This document shows, in pieces, positions 1-7,721 of a DNA stretch of 64,000 bases. The number at the start of each line of letters is the position of its first letter. The first letter of the stretch is position 1. Under the pieces are notes generated by a model. That model was not told the origin of the DNA, did no database searches, and saw only the letters and a list, made by a program, of their open reading frames with translations. This DNA is from Arcobacter siniprincipis (lineage in GTDB: Bacteria > Campylobacterota > Campylobacteria > Campylobacterales > Arcobacteraceae), in assembly GCF_048571125.1 (NCBI RefSeq), contig NZ_CP182343.1, positions 1,116,001 through 1,180,000 of the forward strand. Direction: 5' to 3'. The position numbers were made by a program, and so were the translations under genes.

Positions 1-81
1 GAAAGTGGTTGTGAAGAGCATCCCATATTAGGAGTAGAACTTGAAGCTGGTGATGTAAGAATTGAGTATAGAGAGGAATAA
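1..81 (+). CDS. C-terminal fragment of a phage early protein
   Basis: An open frame runs from the first base to a TAA at 79-81, giving 26 residues that end in RIEYREE. The start lies to the left of the window. The next gene begins 2 nt after the stop and its ribosome binding site (GAGAGGA) lies inside this reading frame, so the two are probably co-transcribed. The fragment is too short to assign a family. Confidence 0.6.
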   Translation, partial: ESGCEEHPILGVELEAGDVRIEYREE

Positions 82-83
82 AA

Positions 84-311
84 ATGAAAGAATATAAAAT
101 TTTTATACCTCTTAGTATTGATGGTGAAAAGTCTGTAAAAGAGTTAAGAGTTACAGCAAATAGTGTTACTGAAGCACATTTTGCTGGAGTAGCTTGGGTA
201 AAAGAGAGTATTAAACTGATTGAATATCCAAGTAAAGATGAAATGAAACCATATAACTATATGTCTGCTGGTTATAAAGATGAAGGTTTAGATTCTTCTT
301 GTGGAGAATAA
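84..311 (+). CDS. Hypothetical phage early protein (75 aa)
   Basis: I do not recognise this 75-residue protein. It begins 2 nt after the preceding stop, with GAGAGGA about 6 nt upstream of the ATG. The sequence is mixed and soluble, without membrane segments or cysteine motifs; it ends in SSCGE. A perfect 15-bp hairpin starts at its stop codon, which suggests that the early transcript ends or is processed here. Its position before the RepA-like ATPase puts it in the early or middle region of the prophage. Confidence 0.7.
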   Translation: MKEYKIFIPLSIDGEKSVKELRVTANSVTEAHFAGVAWVKESIKLIEYPSKDEMKPYNYMSAGYKDEGLDSSCGE

Positions 312-347
312 AGAATTATGAAGAGCTATAAACTCTTCATAATTCTT
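311..347 (+). terminator. 15-bp perfect hairpin after early gene
   Basis: A 15-nt arm (311-325) is followed by the 7-nt loop CTATAAA and an exactly complementary arm (333-347). It overlaps the last base of the upstream stop codon. There is no long T tract downstream, only AACTTT, so it may be a weak terminator or an mRNA 3'-end stabiliser rather than a classic intrinsic terminator. A second small inverted repeat, ACACTT-AA-AAGTGT, follows at 368-381. Confidence 0.6.
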
Positions 348-462
348 AACTTTAAATCTTTGAAATTACACTTAAAAGTGTCGATGGATTATATCAAATG
401 TATTTTGAATAAAGGTTTGTAATAGGCAAGGCTTTATTTAGATTATTTAGATTGGAGTAAAA

Positions 463-678
463 ATGGATGGATTAAAAATATTGCATGAACTAAAGAAGTT
501 ACATAATTTAATAAAAAATTCACAGTCAAAAATCCTAAAAGAAGAACAAAATATCAAGGACTTTGAAAATCGCATAAAAGAGATACGACGAGCATGTGAA
601 CATGACTATAAATATGAGAGTGTATTTTACTATGACAAATATACTTGTAAGTATTGTGGTCATATTGAAATATGTTAA
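463..678 (+). CDS. Small coiled-coil protein with C-terminal Cys/His cluster
   Basis: The 71-residue product has two parts. Residues 1 to about 45 are charged and heptad-like, consistent with a coiled coil. The C-terminus carries CEHDY followed by CKYCGHIEIC, a Cys/His arrangement like a small zinc ribbon or finger. TTGGAG lies about 9 nt upstream of the ATG. No family is recognised. It lies between other small early phage genes and could be a DNA- or protein-binding accessory factor; that role is inferred only from the cysteine pattern. Confidence 0.7.
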   Translation: MDGLKILHELKKLHNLIKNSQSKILKEEQNIKDFENRIKEIRRACEHDYKYESVFYYDKYTCKYCGHIEIC

Positions 679-692
679 CAGAAAGGGAAATA

Positions 693-986
693 ATGGAATT
701 AATGCCAAATACAGGTGATGCAAAGATGGATGAAGCTTATCAAAAGATGCTTATATACACGAGTGGTTTTGATAGCTTTGAAGAGGTTTATAACTATTTT
801 TTAAAGCAAGTTACTACTGATGATAAAGATTATTTAAATAAGTGGCTTTTGAAAGTATTGTATGTGAATTTGAAACAAACTAAAAAACATAAATTTGATG
901 AGCTGCTTGAGAAAGTATCAGCTGAGAATAAAGCTCAGCTTGAGTCATGGCTTGATAGCAAATTAAAAGAAATAAGAGGTGTGTAA
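693..986 (+). CDS. Hypothetical phage protein (97 aa)
   Basis: I take the ATG at 693 because AGAAAGG sits about 6 nt before it; an in-frame ATG at 672 lacks a binding site and lies inside the previous gene. The product is a helical, charged protein of about 97 residues with no cysteines or membrane segments. Its stop codon overlaps the ATG of the RepA-like ATPase by one base (TAATG), so the two are likely translationally coupled. A loader or accessory role for the ATPase is possible but only by position. Confidence 0.7.
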   Translation: MELMPNTGDAKMDEAYQKMLIYTSGFDSFEEVYNYFLKQVTTDDKDYLNKWLLKVLYVNLKQTKKHKFDELLEKVSAENKAQLESWLDSKLKEIRGV

Positions 987-1891
987 TGATATTTGATTTT
1001 GAAAAGATGGCTTTAACTCCAAAAGATTTGGATTGTGAAGAGACACAATTTTATATAAAAGATTTTTTAGTTAGTGAAGCTATTACCATGATATATGGTC
1101 CACCCTCTCAAGGTAAGACTTGGTTTATGTTAGGAATAAGTAAACTCTTGTCGGCTACTGTAAATAAGATTTTCTATGTAGATTTTGATAATCCAAAACG
1201 ACAACTCAAAGAGAGGGGTGTTCAATGGTTGATTGAAAATTATACAAACATTAAGTATTTTACTAAAGGTGGATTAAAAGTAACGAGTACAGAGTTCTTA
1301 AAAGAACTAAAAAACAATGCTTTTGGAAGAAACTATAAAGATTGTACATTTATTTTTGATAGTACAAGAGACTTTGTTGATAATATTCATAATGATACTC
1401 AAGCAAAAGCTTTTATGGAAACTATGAAAGATATTAGAGATGCTGGAGGTACTGTTTTATTAATTCATCATGCTACTAAGAATGGAAAGGTTATAGATGG
1501 AAGTGGTGAATTTGCAAAGAGTGCAGATAATATATACGAATTTAAACAAAAAGCTAAAATAGGAAGTCAGTTACAATGGAACTTAAAAGTTGAGAATGAC
1601 AGAGATGCTATTTGTGACTGTGGGTTTAGTGTAGATACAGATACTTTAACATTAAAAGAAATGGATCCTTTGCTTTCTTCTATGAATGACTATGAAGAGG
1701 AGTTTGTAAAAAAAGCAACTGAAGGATTGAAAAAGAATCCAAGCGGACTTGGAGAAACTGAACTTCTAGCTTATATCGGACATCCCAAAACAGATAAAAC
1801 TGCACGAGCTGTTTTAGAAAAATTTGTGGATAAGTTTTGGTTAATGACTCAAGAGAAAAAAGGTCGACCAAAAACTTATAACTTAAAATAG
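986..1891 (+). CDS. RepA-like RecA-fold ATPase (AAA_25 type)
   Basis: This is a 301-residue P-loop NTPase of the RepA/AAA_25 group (RecA-fold helicases and replication ATPases). Walker A is GPPSQGKT at residues 38-45 and a Walker B-like FIFDS lies around 122-126. LLIHHATKNG at about 158-167 is the sensor-like strand typical of this family, followed by GSGEFAKSAD. The last 70 residues resemble a winged helix (LGETELLAYI, then basic GRPKTYNLK). In Mu the position before gemA belongs to the early replication genes; MuB is a different AAA+ type, so this is not simply MuB. The gene is followed at once by an iteron-like repeat cluster, consistent with a DNA replication role. ATP binding is clear, the exact function is not. 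Confidence 0.8.
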   Translation: MIFDFEKMALTPKDLDCEETQFYIKDFLVSEAITMIYGPPSQGKTWFMLGISKLLSATVNKIFYVDFDNPKRQLKERGVQWLIENYTNIKYFTKGGLKVTSTEFLKELKNNAFGRNYKDCTFIFDSTRDFVDNIHNDTQAKAFMETMKDIRDAGGTVLLIHHATKNGKVIDGSGEFAKSADNIYEFKQKAKIGSQLQWNLKVENDRDAICDCGFSVDTDTLTLKEMDPLLSSMNDYEEEFVKKATEGLKKNPSGLGETELLAYIGHPKTDKTARAVLEKFVDKFWLMTQEKKGRPKTYNLK

Positions 1892-1892
1892 C

Positions 1893-1968
1893 TACAACCA
1901 TTACAACCATTACAACTACTATATAGTAGTCCTATGATAAAGGGGTTGTTTAGGTTGTAATGGTTGTA
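1893..1968. repeat. Iteron-like tandem repeats with inverted copies around a palindrome
   Basis: Directly after the RepA-like gene are TACAACCAT (1893-1901), TACAACCAT (1902-1910) and TACAAC (1911-1916). A perfect 14-bp palindrome CTACTATATAGTAG spans 1916-1929. On the opposite strand, reading from 1968 leftward, the same motif recurs (TACAACCAT, TACAACCTA, then AACAACC). Bases 1893-1908 and 1953-1968 form a perfect 16-bp inverted repeat. This may be a binding array, an origin-like site or a long hairpin; the sequence alone does not decide. Confidence 0.75.
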
Positions 1969-2092
1969 TGCAAATCTCAATTAATCCATATTTTTAATAA
2001 CTCAATTATAAAAAATAAAATCTTCCATAGGGTTTTATTCATATCTCATCCTTTTTTTTTAGAATTTTATGTGAATTTTGAAATCATAAAAA

Positions 2093-2100
2093 GGGGGGGG
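2093..2100. repeat. G8 homopolymer in the gemA leader
   Basis: Eight consecutive G residues lie 23 nt upstream of the gemA start, after AAAAA. Nine T residues stand at 2052-2060. Long G tracts are rare in such AT-rich DNA and are the usual contingency loci in Campylobacterota; here the tract is not in a coding frame and could only affect transcription or the leader. Confidence 0.7.
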
Positions 2101-2123
2101 TAATCTTTTAAGAAAGGTAAATC

Positions 2124-2555
2124 ATGACAGCAGCACAAGAAAAATATAAAAAGAGCTTGATACAAAAGATACAAGTATCAAAAGGAAATGTATTTGCAGA
2201 TGACGAAGATAGAAAGGCTTTTATGCTTTCACGCTTTGGAGTTGATAGTACAACTAAAATGAGTATAGACCAGCTTAAACTATTGTGTGACTTTTGTAAT
2301 AGAAAGGTGAGTGAGATACCACTTTTAGTGAATAATGAAAAACTAATAATGAAAAATGAAAAAGAAGCAATGATAACAAGAGCACAGTATCTTAAAATAT
2401 TAAAACTTTGGAAGCAAAAATCAAGAACAAAAGATGAGAATGCCCTTTGGGTGTTTATCTGCAAATTAATAGAAGACACCCCTGAAGATATAAATCAGGT
2501 AACTAAACATAAAGCTACCAAAGTCATAATAGCTTTAGAAAACATGAAACCCTAA
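2124..2555 (+). CDS. gemA: GemA/gp16-family phage regulatory protein (DUF1018)
   Basis: The 143-residue protein has the two blocks of the Mu gp16 (GemA) family: an N-terminal block with RFGVDSTTKMSIDQLKLL and a C-terminal block beginning ITRAQYLKILKLW and continuing through a helical ENALWVFICKLIED stretch. Mu GemA influences host gene expression and DNA topology during the early to late switch. AAGAAAGG sits about 6 nt before the ATG. As in Mu, it precedes a Mor-family activator gene, which supports the assignment. Family recognition is by eye, so the symbol is tentative. Confidence 0.7.
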   Translation: MTAAQEKYKKSLIQKIQVSKGNVFADDEDRKAFMLSRFGVDSTTKMSIDQLKLLCDFCNRKVSEIPLLVNNEKLIMKNEKEAMITRAQYLKILKLWKQKSRTKDENALWVFICKLIEDTPEDINQVTKHKATKVIIALENMKP

Positions 2556-2573
2556 CACCTAACTCTTAGGTAA

Positions 2574-2595
2574 AACCACGAATCTACTCGTGGTT
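2574..2595. terminator. 8-bp hairpin after gemA
   Basis: AACCACGA (2574-2581), loop ATCTAC, TCGTGGTT (2588-2595) form a perfect 8-bp stem 19 nt after the gemA stop. It is flanked by TAA and AAAAC rather than a T tract on the + strand; on the - strand it is followed by TTTA. It separates gemA from the mor promoter and may be a weak terminator. Confidence 0.5.
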
Positions 2596-2630
2596 AAAAC
2601 ATCACAAAATGACATCAAAATACAATAATA

Positions 2631-2659
2631 TTGCAAAATGAAATTTTATTTGTTATACT
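2631..2659 (+). promoter_or_regulatory. Sigma70-type promoter of the mor-like gene
   Basis: TTGCAA (2631-2636), a 17-bp spacer and TATACT (2654-2659) make a good sigma70 promoter about 30 nt before the GTG start. The -10 overlaps TTTCATAAG (2659-2667), a 9-mer also present in the repeats at the prophage right end. Confidence 0.6.
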
Positions 2660-2687
2660 TTCATAAGATTTTTGAAAGGAGCTTACT

Positions 2688-2939
2688 GTGTATACAATAG
2701 GAGAAATTGCTGAAGATATAAGAAAAAAGAACCTATCTGATGAACAATTATACAAAAAATACGGTGGCTTCAAAATCTATATACCTAAAGTAATGCCTAA
2801 CTATGAAGAGAAAGTAATAGCAGAATTTAACGGATATAATCAAGCAGCTCTTGCAACTAGATATAATGTAAGTATAAATACTATCTATACTATCATAAGA
2901 AAGTCAAAGCCTAAAATAAAACAACCAGCCTTGTTTTAA
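2688..2939 (+). CDS. Mor/C-family late transcription activator
   Basis: The 83-residue product matches the Mor transcription activator family of Mu-like phages: an N-terminal dimerisation region with GGFKIYIPKV, and a C-terminal HTH with NQAALATRYNVSINTIYTII. Mor activates the middle promoter and C the late promoters in Mu; only one such gene is visible here, so it may do both jobs. The start is a GTG at 2688, preceded by GAAAGGAG about 7 nt upstream, and its own promoter lies at 2631-2659. The 3' end overlaps the converging gpG-like gene by 4 nt. Confidence 0.8.
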   Translation: MYTIGEIAEDIRKKNLSDEQLYKKYGGFKIYIPKVMPNYEEKVIAEFNGYNQAALATRYNVSINTIYTIIRKSKPKIKQPALF

Positions 2940-3430
2940 ATATCTCCCATAATATAATCTTCTATATCTTCTATTATCTCATTTGCTAAATTTTTATCTA
3001 AATCTAAATCATCATCAAAAGGTAAAAATCTTCTTTGTGCTATGTTTCTTTCTTTATCCCCAAAGAAGTGTGTTGCTGCATACTCTTTACCAGCTGTTAC
3101 TTCTGTACTATTTTTAGTCGCTGTAAAATCAATAGAACCCATAAGCCCACCTCTTATACCTTGGTTTTGGAGTATTTTTTTGTCACTTATTCTTTGTTTA
3201 CCCTTTTTTGTATTACTTCGCTTTTTACCACCATTTTGTGCAAAGGTTGTATTAGAACTAACAGGAGACCATGATTGCCCTGTGATAGGATCTCTTTCTT
3301 TTTCAAAAGACTCCATACTTTTAGATACTATTCCCTCTCCAATATTATGCATAATAGGCTTCATGTTAGTCACTCTTTGAGTAATGCCTTTTAAGTAGTT
3401 TTCTACTTCTTGAATATTCTTTTTAATCAT
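2936..3430 (-). CDS. gpG-like virion morphogenesis protein
   Basis: The 164-residue protein fits the phage virion morphogenesis family (Mu gpG, P2 gpS-related): an N-terminal helix, then the typical DPITGQSWSPVS stretch, a basic segment, and GLMGSIDFTATKNSTEV followed by a C-terminal FLPF motif. These proteins take part in tail completion or head-tail assembly. GAGGA lies about 8 nt upstream of the ATG. It is the last gene of the leftward packaging/head operon, following MuF as F is followed by G in Mu. A tRNA-like fold lies in the gap between the two genes. Confidence 0.8.
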   Translation of the reverse strand: MIKKNIQEVENYLKGITQRVTNMKPIMHNIGEGIVSKSMESFEKERDPITGQSWSPVSSNTTFAQNGGKKRSNTKKGKQRISDKKILQNQGIRGGLMGSIDFTATKNSTEVTAGKEYAATHFFGDKERNIAQRRFLPFDDDLDLDKNLANEIIEDIEDYIMGDI

Positions 3431-3453
3431 GATATAATTCCTCTATATAAGGG

Positions 3454-3520
3454 TTAGATGTACGCTTAAGTGGTAAAGTGGCGGGAAACCGTATTCGTGT
3501 ACTCGAAATGCACCATCTAT
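3454..3520 (+). ncRNA. tRNA-like cloverleaf without an anticodon loop
   Basis: On the + strand, antisense to the flanking operon, a 67-nt stretch folds like a tRNA. The acceptor is TTAGATG (3454-3460) with CATCTAT (3514-3520), six of seven paired. U8 and A9 follow, then a D arm CGCT (3463-3466) with AGTG (3477-3480) and loop TAAGTGGTAA. The T arm is GTGTA (3497-3501), loop CTCGAAA, TGCAC (3509-3513). In place of the 7-nt anticodon loop there is GCGG-GAAA-CCGT (3481-3492), a stem closed by a GNRA tetraloop. No CCA is encoded. It may be a decayed tRNA, a regulatory tRNA mimic or chance; it overlaps the stop codon of the MuF gene. Confidence 0.4.
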
Positions 3521-4734
3521 CTCTTAATAACTTTATAAACTCCACTTTCAATATTTCCATTTATAGTATCAATGTCGACTTTTCCAGTAGTTACAATCAT
3601 GTTATACTCTTGTGCTCTATGTTTATAGTTTACTTCAACAGCTATTTTATTCTTTTTCTCTTCTCCATTAAAAACATATAGTATATTTTTGTGCTCTTCA
3701 TCATAGATTACCATATATGGATTTTTCAATGAGTGAGGGATATTCTTTATCTCTTCTATACTAAGAGCTGTACTATTTTTTTGTTTAGCCTCTCTTGTCA
3801 TGTGCAATAGACTTTTTTTACTTAAGTATATGTGAGGAGTACTTGGCATAATATCTTTTGATTTCAAGAACTTAAATACTTCAAAATCAATGGCTCCTGT
3901 AGTAATTATATTTTTATGATATTTAACATCTTTTATAACTTCATCTACAAAGCTTTGATATGATTTTATTCTATCTTGAGAATAAATATAACTTATGGCA
4001 TTTTGAGGTATTTTTTCAGAGCTATTTTGAGCTAGCTTTATAGCTTTATTATAGTAGCTGTTTTCCAAACTTTCAGTTGATAAGAATCTTGTATCATATG
4101 CAAAGTCTTTATCAGAGAAATCTTTATACTTGATTCTATCTACTTTTATACCTCTTCTTTTAAGGTCTTTCTTTGATAAAGATTTTACATAACATCTACA
4201 TCCCCACCCATTTGGTGGAAAGTTCTTATTCCAAAAAGCATCATTCCTATGTTTTACAATTCCATTATAAGCTGCATGGTCTGGTCTAGTATTTGAATCC
4301 ATGATAGCACTGTATTGTATATATTCATTTGTACTTGAATATATATTATTAGCTCTTCCTTGTGCATGAGCTGCTCTCATGTTGGTTTCAAATATAGTTC
4401 TTAATCTTCTTGAACCTATATAGACTTTTTTTACTTCTCCTGTTGTAGGGTTGATAATGTCCTTTTCTCCCCACCAGCCTTTTTTTTGTAAGGTTGGAGT
4501 TAGTTCTTTTTTCCACTTTTTAAAGCTTTTCCCTTCTTTTTGTGCTTGGATTATTGACCCCTGAACATCACTTAATATATCAAGTTGCATGATTTTAGCT
4601 ACAGTAAAAGCTTTATGATGTGCCTCTTTTTCTATCTCTTTATAATCAAAAGATATCTTTTTTTTCTTTTCTTGTAAGTAGGCTATATTTTTAGCTGGAG
4701 CTTTTTTAAAATCAAGTTTTATTATGTCACTCAT
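3517..4734 (-). CDS. MuF-like head protein with C-terminal PBECR-type toxin domain
   Basis: The N-terminal 230 or so residues match the Mu gpF minor head protein family: KGWWGEKDI, RLRTIFETNMRAAHAQGRA, and the NGWGCRC motif. Residues from about 290 to 405 are not part of MuF; HIYLSKKSLLHM, SIEEIKNIPH and the alternating strands to the end resemble the phage Barnase-EndoU-ColicinE5-RelE (PBECR) nuclease domains often fused to MuF. The start is set at ATG 4734 (MSDIIKLDF), which overlaps the portal stop by 8 nt. No immunity gene is evident nearby. Capsid-injected effector activity is inferred from the family architecture. Confidence 0.8.
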   Translation of the reverse strand: MSDIIKLDFKKAPAKNIAYLQEKKKKISFDYKEIEKEAHHKAFTVAKIMQLDILSDVQGSIIQAQKEGKSFKKWKKELTPTLQKKGWWGEKDIINPTTGEVKKVYIGSRRLRTIFETNMRAAHAQGRANNIYSSTNEYIQYSAIMDSNTRPDHAAYNGIVKHRNDAFWNKNFPPNGWGCRCYVKSLSKKDLKRRGIKVDRIKYKDFSDKDFAYDTRFLSTESLENSYYNKAIKLAQNSSEKIPQNAISYIYSQDRIKSYQSFVDEVIKDVKYHKNIITTGAIDFEVFKFLKSKDIMPSTPHIYLSKKSLLHMTREAKQKNSTALSIEEIKNIPHSLKNPYMVIYDEEHKNILYVFNGEEKKNKIAVEVNYKHRAQEYNMIVTTGKVDIDTINGNIESGVYKVIKR

Positions 4735-6115
4735 CAATGTGACCTTGAATAGTTGCATTTGCAATATAGTCACTCATGACAGAGTTCAACTCTTCTAAGC
4801 CTAAATCTCCATATTGCTCTTGTATCATAGTTACAGCTTCTTGATAGCTATCTGCTTCATTTATGATGTCATATATCTCTGATAAAGTTTCCTTCTCTAT
4901 ATTTTTTGTATCTAGTTCATTTAGTTGTTTATCTATGTGGTCAAATGGTTTTGAAGTAGAGTTGTATTCTTTTATATTTGTTTTTGAAATGTTAGTATTG
5001 TTTATCTCTCTTCCATTTTTTTGTATAGTATTTTGTGTATTAGAACTTGTCTCAAAAAGTAGTGCAAAAGTTGGATACTCTTTTAAGTCTGAAAAGTTTA
5101 AATCACAAATCTTTTTAATAAGATCATTTACTGTTTCACTTATAAGTGCCATATCTGCTTTGTGATATGATTCTTTTATATCATTATGAGTTTTGTCTCT
5201 TGCATAACTTCCCGAGCTACTATCAGAGCTTGACATCGTTCCACCTAAGATAATATGAGAAATTGCATTGTCAGCATATTTTATAAACTTCATAAACATC
5301 TCTCCATTTGCCTTACCTTCTACTAAAGAGACTTTATCATCTTTCCCAAATACTCCAGCACTTCCACTTCTTAACTCTAGAACTTGTTCAAACATTTGTA
5401 ATATAGTTTCTTTATCTGTTGCACTTGAGTTTACAACTATAGGTGGAACTCCTAAAAGTTCACAATAGTTCATAGATTGACCTACAATGAAGTGCTTAAT
5501 AGCAAATATCCAAATAAGTTTTGATAGTGTTGAGTAGTCTAAAATATCTCCTGAATCCATTTTGTGAGTATGGAATAAGAGCTTATAAGGAGATTCTTCT
5601 AAGAAATGTTTGGTTAGGTTACTATCTTGTATATAAATACCTCTTCTATCATCTTTTTGGATAAGTACATGATTTATAAAATTAAATTTTGTAGGTAAAA
5701 AGTAAGTGATATTATTTATATTTTTTGATTCCCAAATGAGGTCTATTATAGAATATCCGTAATCAATACCTGAGTTTATATCAGCTAAAAGAGAAGTTAA
5801 CTTTATGTTCTTAAAATAAGTATTGATTAAATCAAGTGCTTTTTTATCTCCACCTTCTATGGAATGTTTAGCAGCTATGATTCTAATTTTTCTTTCTCCT
5901 AAGTCTCCACTTATTTGCCAATCTCTTTTAAGCATAGTTCTATATAGCTTCATGGTCTCTGTGAAGTTTTGAGTGTTTAGTATATGCTTTATAAGGGGAA
6001 TATTTATATCATTGTATATTGTAGCTTTTGAGCTAAAGCCTGTACCTCTTATAACAATTTTTTCTTTTAGTGTTGGTTTTGAGCCTTTTATAGCTTTTGT
6101 GATTTTTCCTAACAT
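4727..6115 (-). CDS. Portal protein (Mu gp29-like, DUF935)
   Basis: At 462 residues this is close to the length of Mu gp29. Characteristic stretches include IKHILNTQNFTETMKLYRTM near the N-terminus, GYSIIDLIWE, ELLGVPPIVV and the later HIILGGTMSSSDSSSGSYAR, which match the DUF935 portal family. It forms the dodecameric portal vertex through which DNA enters the head. AAAGG lies about 9 nt before the ATG. The gene sits between the large terminase and MuF, exactly as in Mu (28, 29, 30). Confidence 0.9.
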   Translation of the reverse strand: MLGKITKAIKGSKPTLKEKIVIRGTGFSSKATIYNDINIPLIKHILNTQNFTETMKLYRTMLKRDWQISGDLGERKIRIIAAKHSIEGGDKKALDLINTYFKNIKLTSLLADINSGIDYGYSIIDLIWESKNINNITYFLPTKFNFINHVLIQKDDRRGIYIQDSNLTKHFLEESPYKLLFHTHKMDSGDILDYSTLSKLIWIFAIKHFIVGQSMNYCELLGVPPIVVNSSATDKETILQMFEQVLELRSGSAGVFGKDDKVSLVEGKANGEMFMKFIKYADNAISHIILGGTMSSSDSSSGSYARDKTHNDIKESYHKADMALISETVNDLIKKICDLNFSDLKEYPTFALLFETSSNTQNTIQKNGREINNTNISKTNIKEYNSTSKPFDHIDKQLNELDTKNIEKETLSEIYDIINEADSYQEAVTMIQEQYGDLGLEELNSVMSDYIANATIQGHIDE

Positions 6116-6118
6116 CTT

Positions 6119-7720
6119 TTAATACCTTTTTTTTAAATAGTTAAATTTGTTTTTCATTGCTTTTTGTACAGCTTTAACATCTTTGAAGTTTGCTGTTTTA
6201 TATCTTGCTACTCTATATGCCATTTCTGTTGCATCTGGAGAATCATCATGCCCTTTTGGATATCTTGTAAATAGTTCGTTAAAGGCTCTCATGTTTGGGT
6301 TAAATAAAATAGTTCCATTATTTGTAGATGGTGCAATTGATTCAATTCTTAATGCTTTTCCAGCTTCTGTATTTGATAATGGAGTTACAGGAAAATGTAT
6401 GCCTTGTAAGATGGCTTCATCTTGAACAGTATCTTTATAGTACTCTTGGAACTGTACGGTTTCAAATCCTATATTTTGTAAATAGTAATCTTGAGCATAT
6501 TCAAACATCCTAACTGCAACTTCATCAGGATGTATTCTTGCAATAAAACCATCTACAATAAAATATTTTTTAACAGATTGTGAAAACCCTAAGATACAAA
6601 TAGCTGCAAAGTCACCTTTACTTTTTCCTAAAGCTGAGTCAACTCCCATATAGTAAACTAAATCAGTAGGTAAGTAAGCCCAATATTGAAGTTTAAATAT
6701 CTGACCAACAATATCCGTTGAATCCATTTGTATCTCTTCCCCAAAGGCTTTGGGGTCTTCAAAGTAATCAAGCATAAGTGAAAAGATGACAGGGTAGTCC
6801 ATATCTTTTTGATGAATTGTCCAGCTAGAGTCATCAGTTAGTAACCCTTCAAGTAAGGCATCTTTGTTTTTTAAATAAAAAGCGTAGGCATTATCTAAAT
6901 CTCCATCAGCTTTAGCTATGCCATAAAGTTTTTCCCATAGATCTATTTTTTTTGGGAAAGAAATAATCCCAGGATAAACATGAGTTTTTACATCTACTCT
7001 TTGGCTTAATCTCATAAGTGGAGAGTCAAAGTGCAGTACTGTTCCAAAGAACCAAATATTATAAGGCTTGTTTCTATTCGGTAGTTTAAATAGAACTTTG
7101 ATAATCCATTTGTATAGTTTTGTTCTTTGGTCGGGATTTTCTATATTTACATCATTTTCTAAATCATCACAATAAATATCATCAGGTCTTGTACCCATGA
7201 AGTTTTTACCTCTGATTCTTGTACCTGACCCAAAGGCTTGATATTTGATATAGTGACCTTCAATATTTACTATAAAAACTCTATCTTTCCAAACCCAACC
7301 TTTTGAAATAGCAAAGTCTGCTTTTAATCTTTTGTTCTCTTCAAATTCTAGTTTTATAGCTTCTAAGTTTTCTGTTGCTAATTCTGCACCATCAGATACA
7401 TGAATTGGATATTTATGTATTTTTCTTATACTTCTCCATAAGCACATTGCTCTTGAACCAACAGTAGTTTTTGCACTTCCTCTATAGGCAAAGTATAGAT
7501 TGATTTTATTTTTCTTAGCTACATTATCTGCTTCTTTGTAAAACTGTTTTCTAAACCTTGAGGTTTCTTTATCATTTCCATCAAGATAATGAGGCACATA
7601 GTTCAATACAAAAAATTTAAAATCCTCTAAAGCTTTTTTTCTTCTTGTTGATTTGCCTGAGTCATTTTGTGCTCTTAAGCTGGATACTCTTTTTTTTAGT
7701 TCTTCATATTCTAAAGTCAA
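6119..7720 (-). CDS. Large terminase subunit (Mu gp28-like)
   Basis: The 533-residue protein has the ATPase and nuclease halves of a terminase. AYRGSAKTT at about residue 80 is the Walker A motif, IYCDDLEND a Walker B-like acidic motif, YMGVDSALGKSKGDFAAI the start of the RNase H-like nuclease, and HDDSPDATEMA its last acidic cluster. It packages phage DNA into the prohead at the portal. The start is a TTG at 7720 with AAGGA 8 nt upstream. In Mu this enzyme cuts packaged DNA headful-wise in the flanking host DNA. Confidence 0.9.
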   Translation of the reverse strand: MTLEYEELKKRVSSLRAQNDSGKSTRRKKALEDFKFFVLNYVPHYLDGNDKETSRFRKQFYKEADNVAKKNKINLYFAYRGSAKTTVGSRAMCLWRSIRKIHKYPIHVSDGAELATENLEAIKLEFEENKRLKADFAISKGWVWKDRVFIVNIEGHYIKYQAFGSGTRIRGKNFMGTRPDDIYCDDLENDVNIENPDQRTKLYKWIIKVLFKLPNRNKPYNIWFFGTVLHFDSPLMRLSQRVDVKTHVYPGIISFPKKIDLWEKLYGIAKADGDLDNAYAFYLKNKDALLEGLLTDDSSWTIHQKDMDYPVIFSLMLDYFEDPKAFGEEIQMDSTDIVGQIFKLQYWAYLPTDLVYYMGVDSALGKSKGDFAAICILGFSQSVKKYFIVDGFIARIHPDEVAVRMFEYAQDYYLQNIGFETVQFQEYYKDTVQDEAILQGIHFPVTPLSNTEAGKALRIESIAPSTNNGTILFNPNMRAFNELFTRYPKGHDDSPDATEMAYRVARYKTANFKDVKAVQKAMKNKFNYLKKRY

Positions 7721-7721
7721 T

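Noticed and set aside
2659..2667. TTTCATAAG next to the mor promoter as a further transposase site
   Set aside because: A single 9-mer shared with the end repeats is too short in AT-rich DNA; only noted as a possibility in the promoter entry.
3478..3681. A + strand open frame overlapping the gpG-MuF gap
   Set aside because: It lies antisense to the end of the MuF gene, has low-complexity hydrophobic content and no ribosome binding site; the tRNA-like fold better explains this gap.
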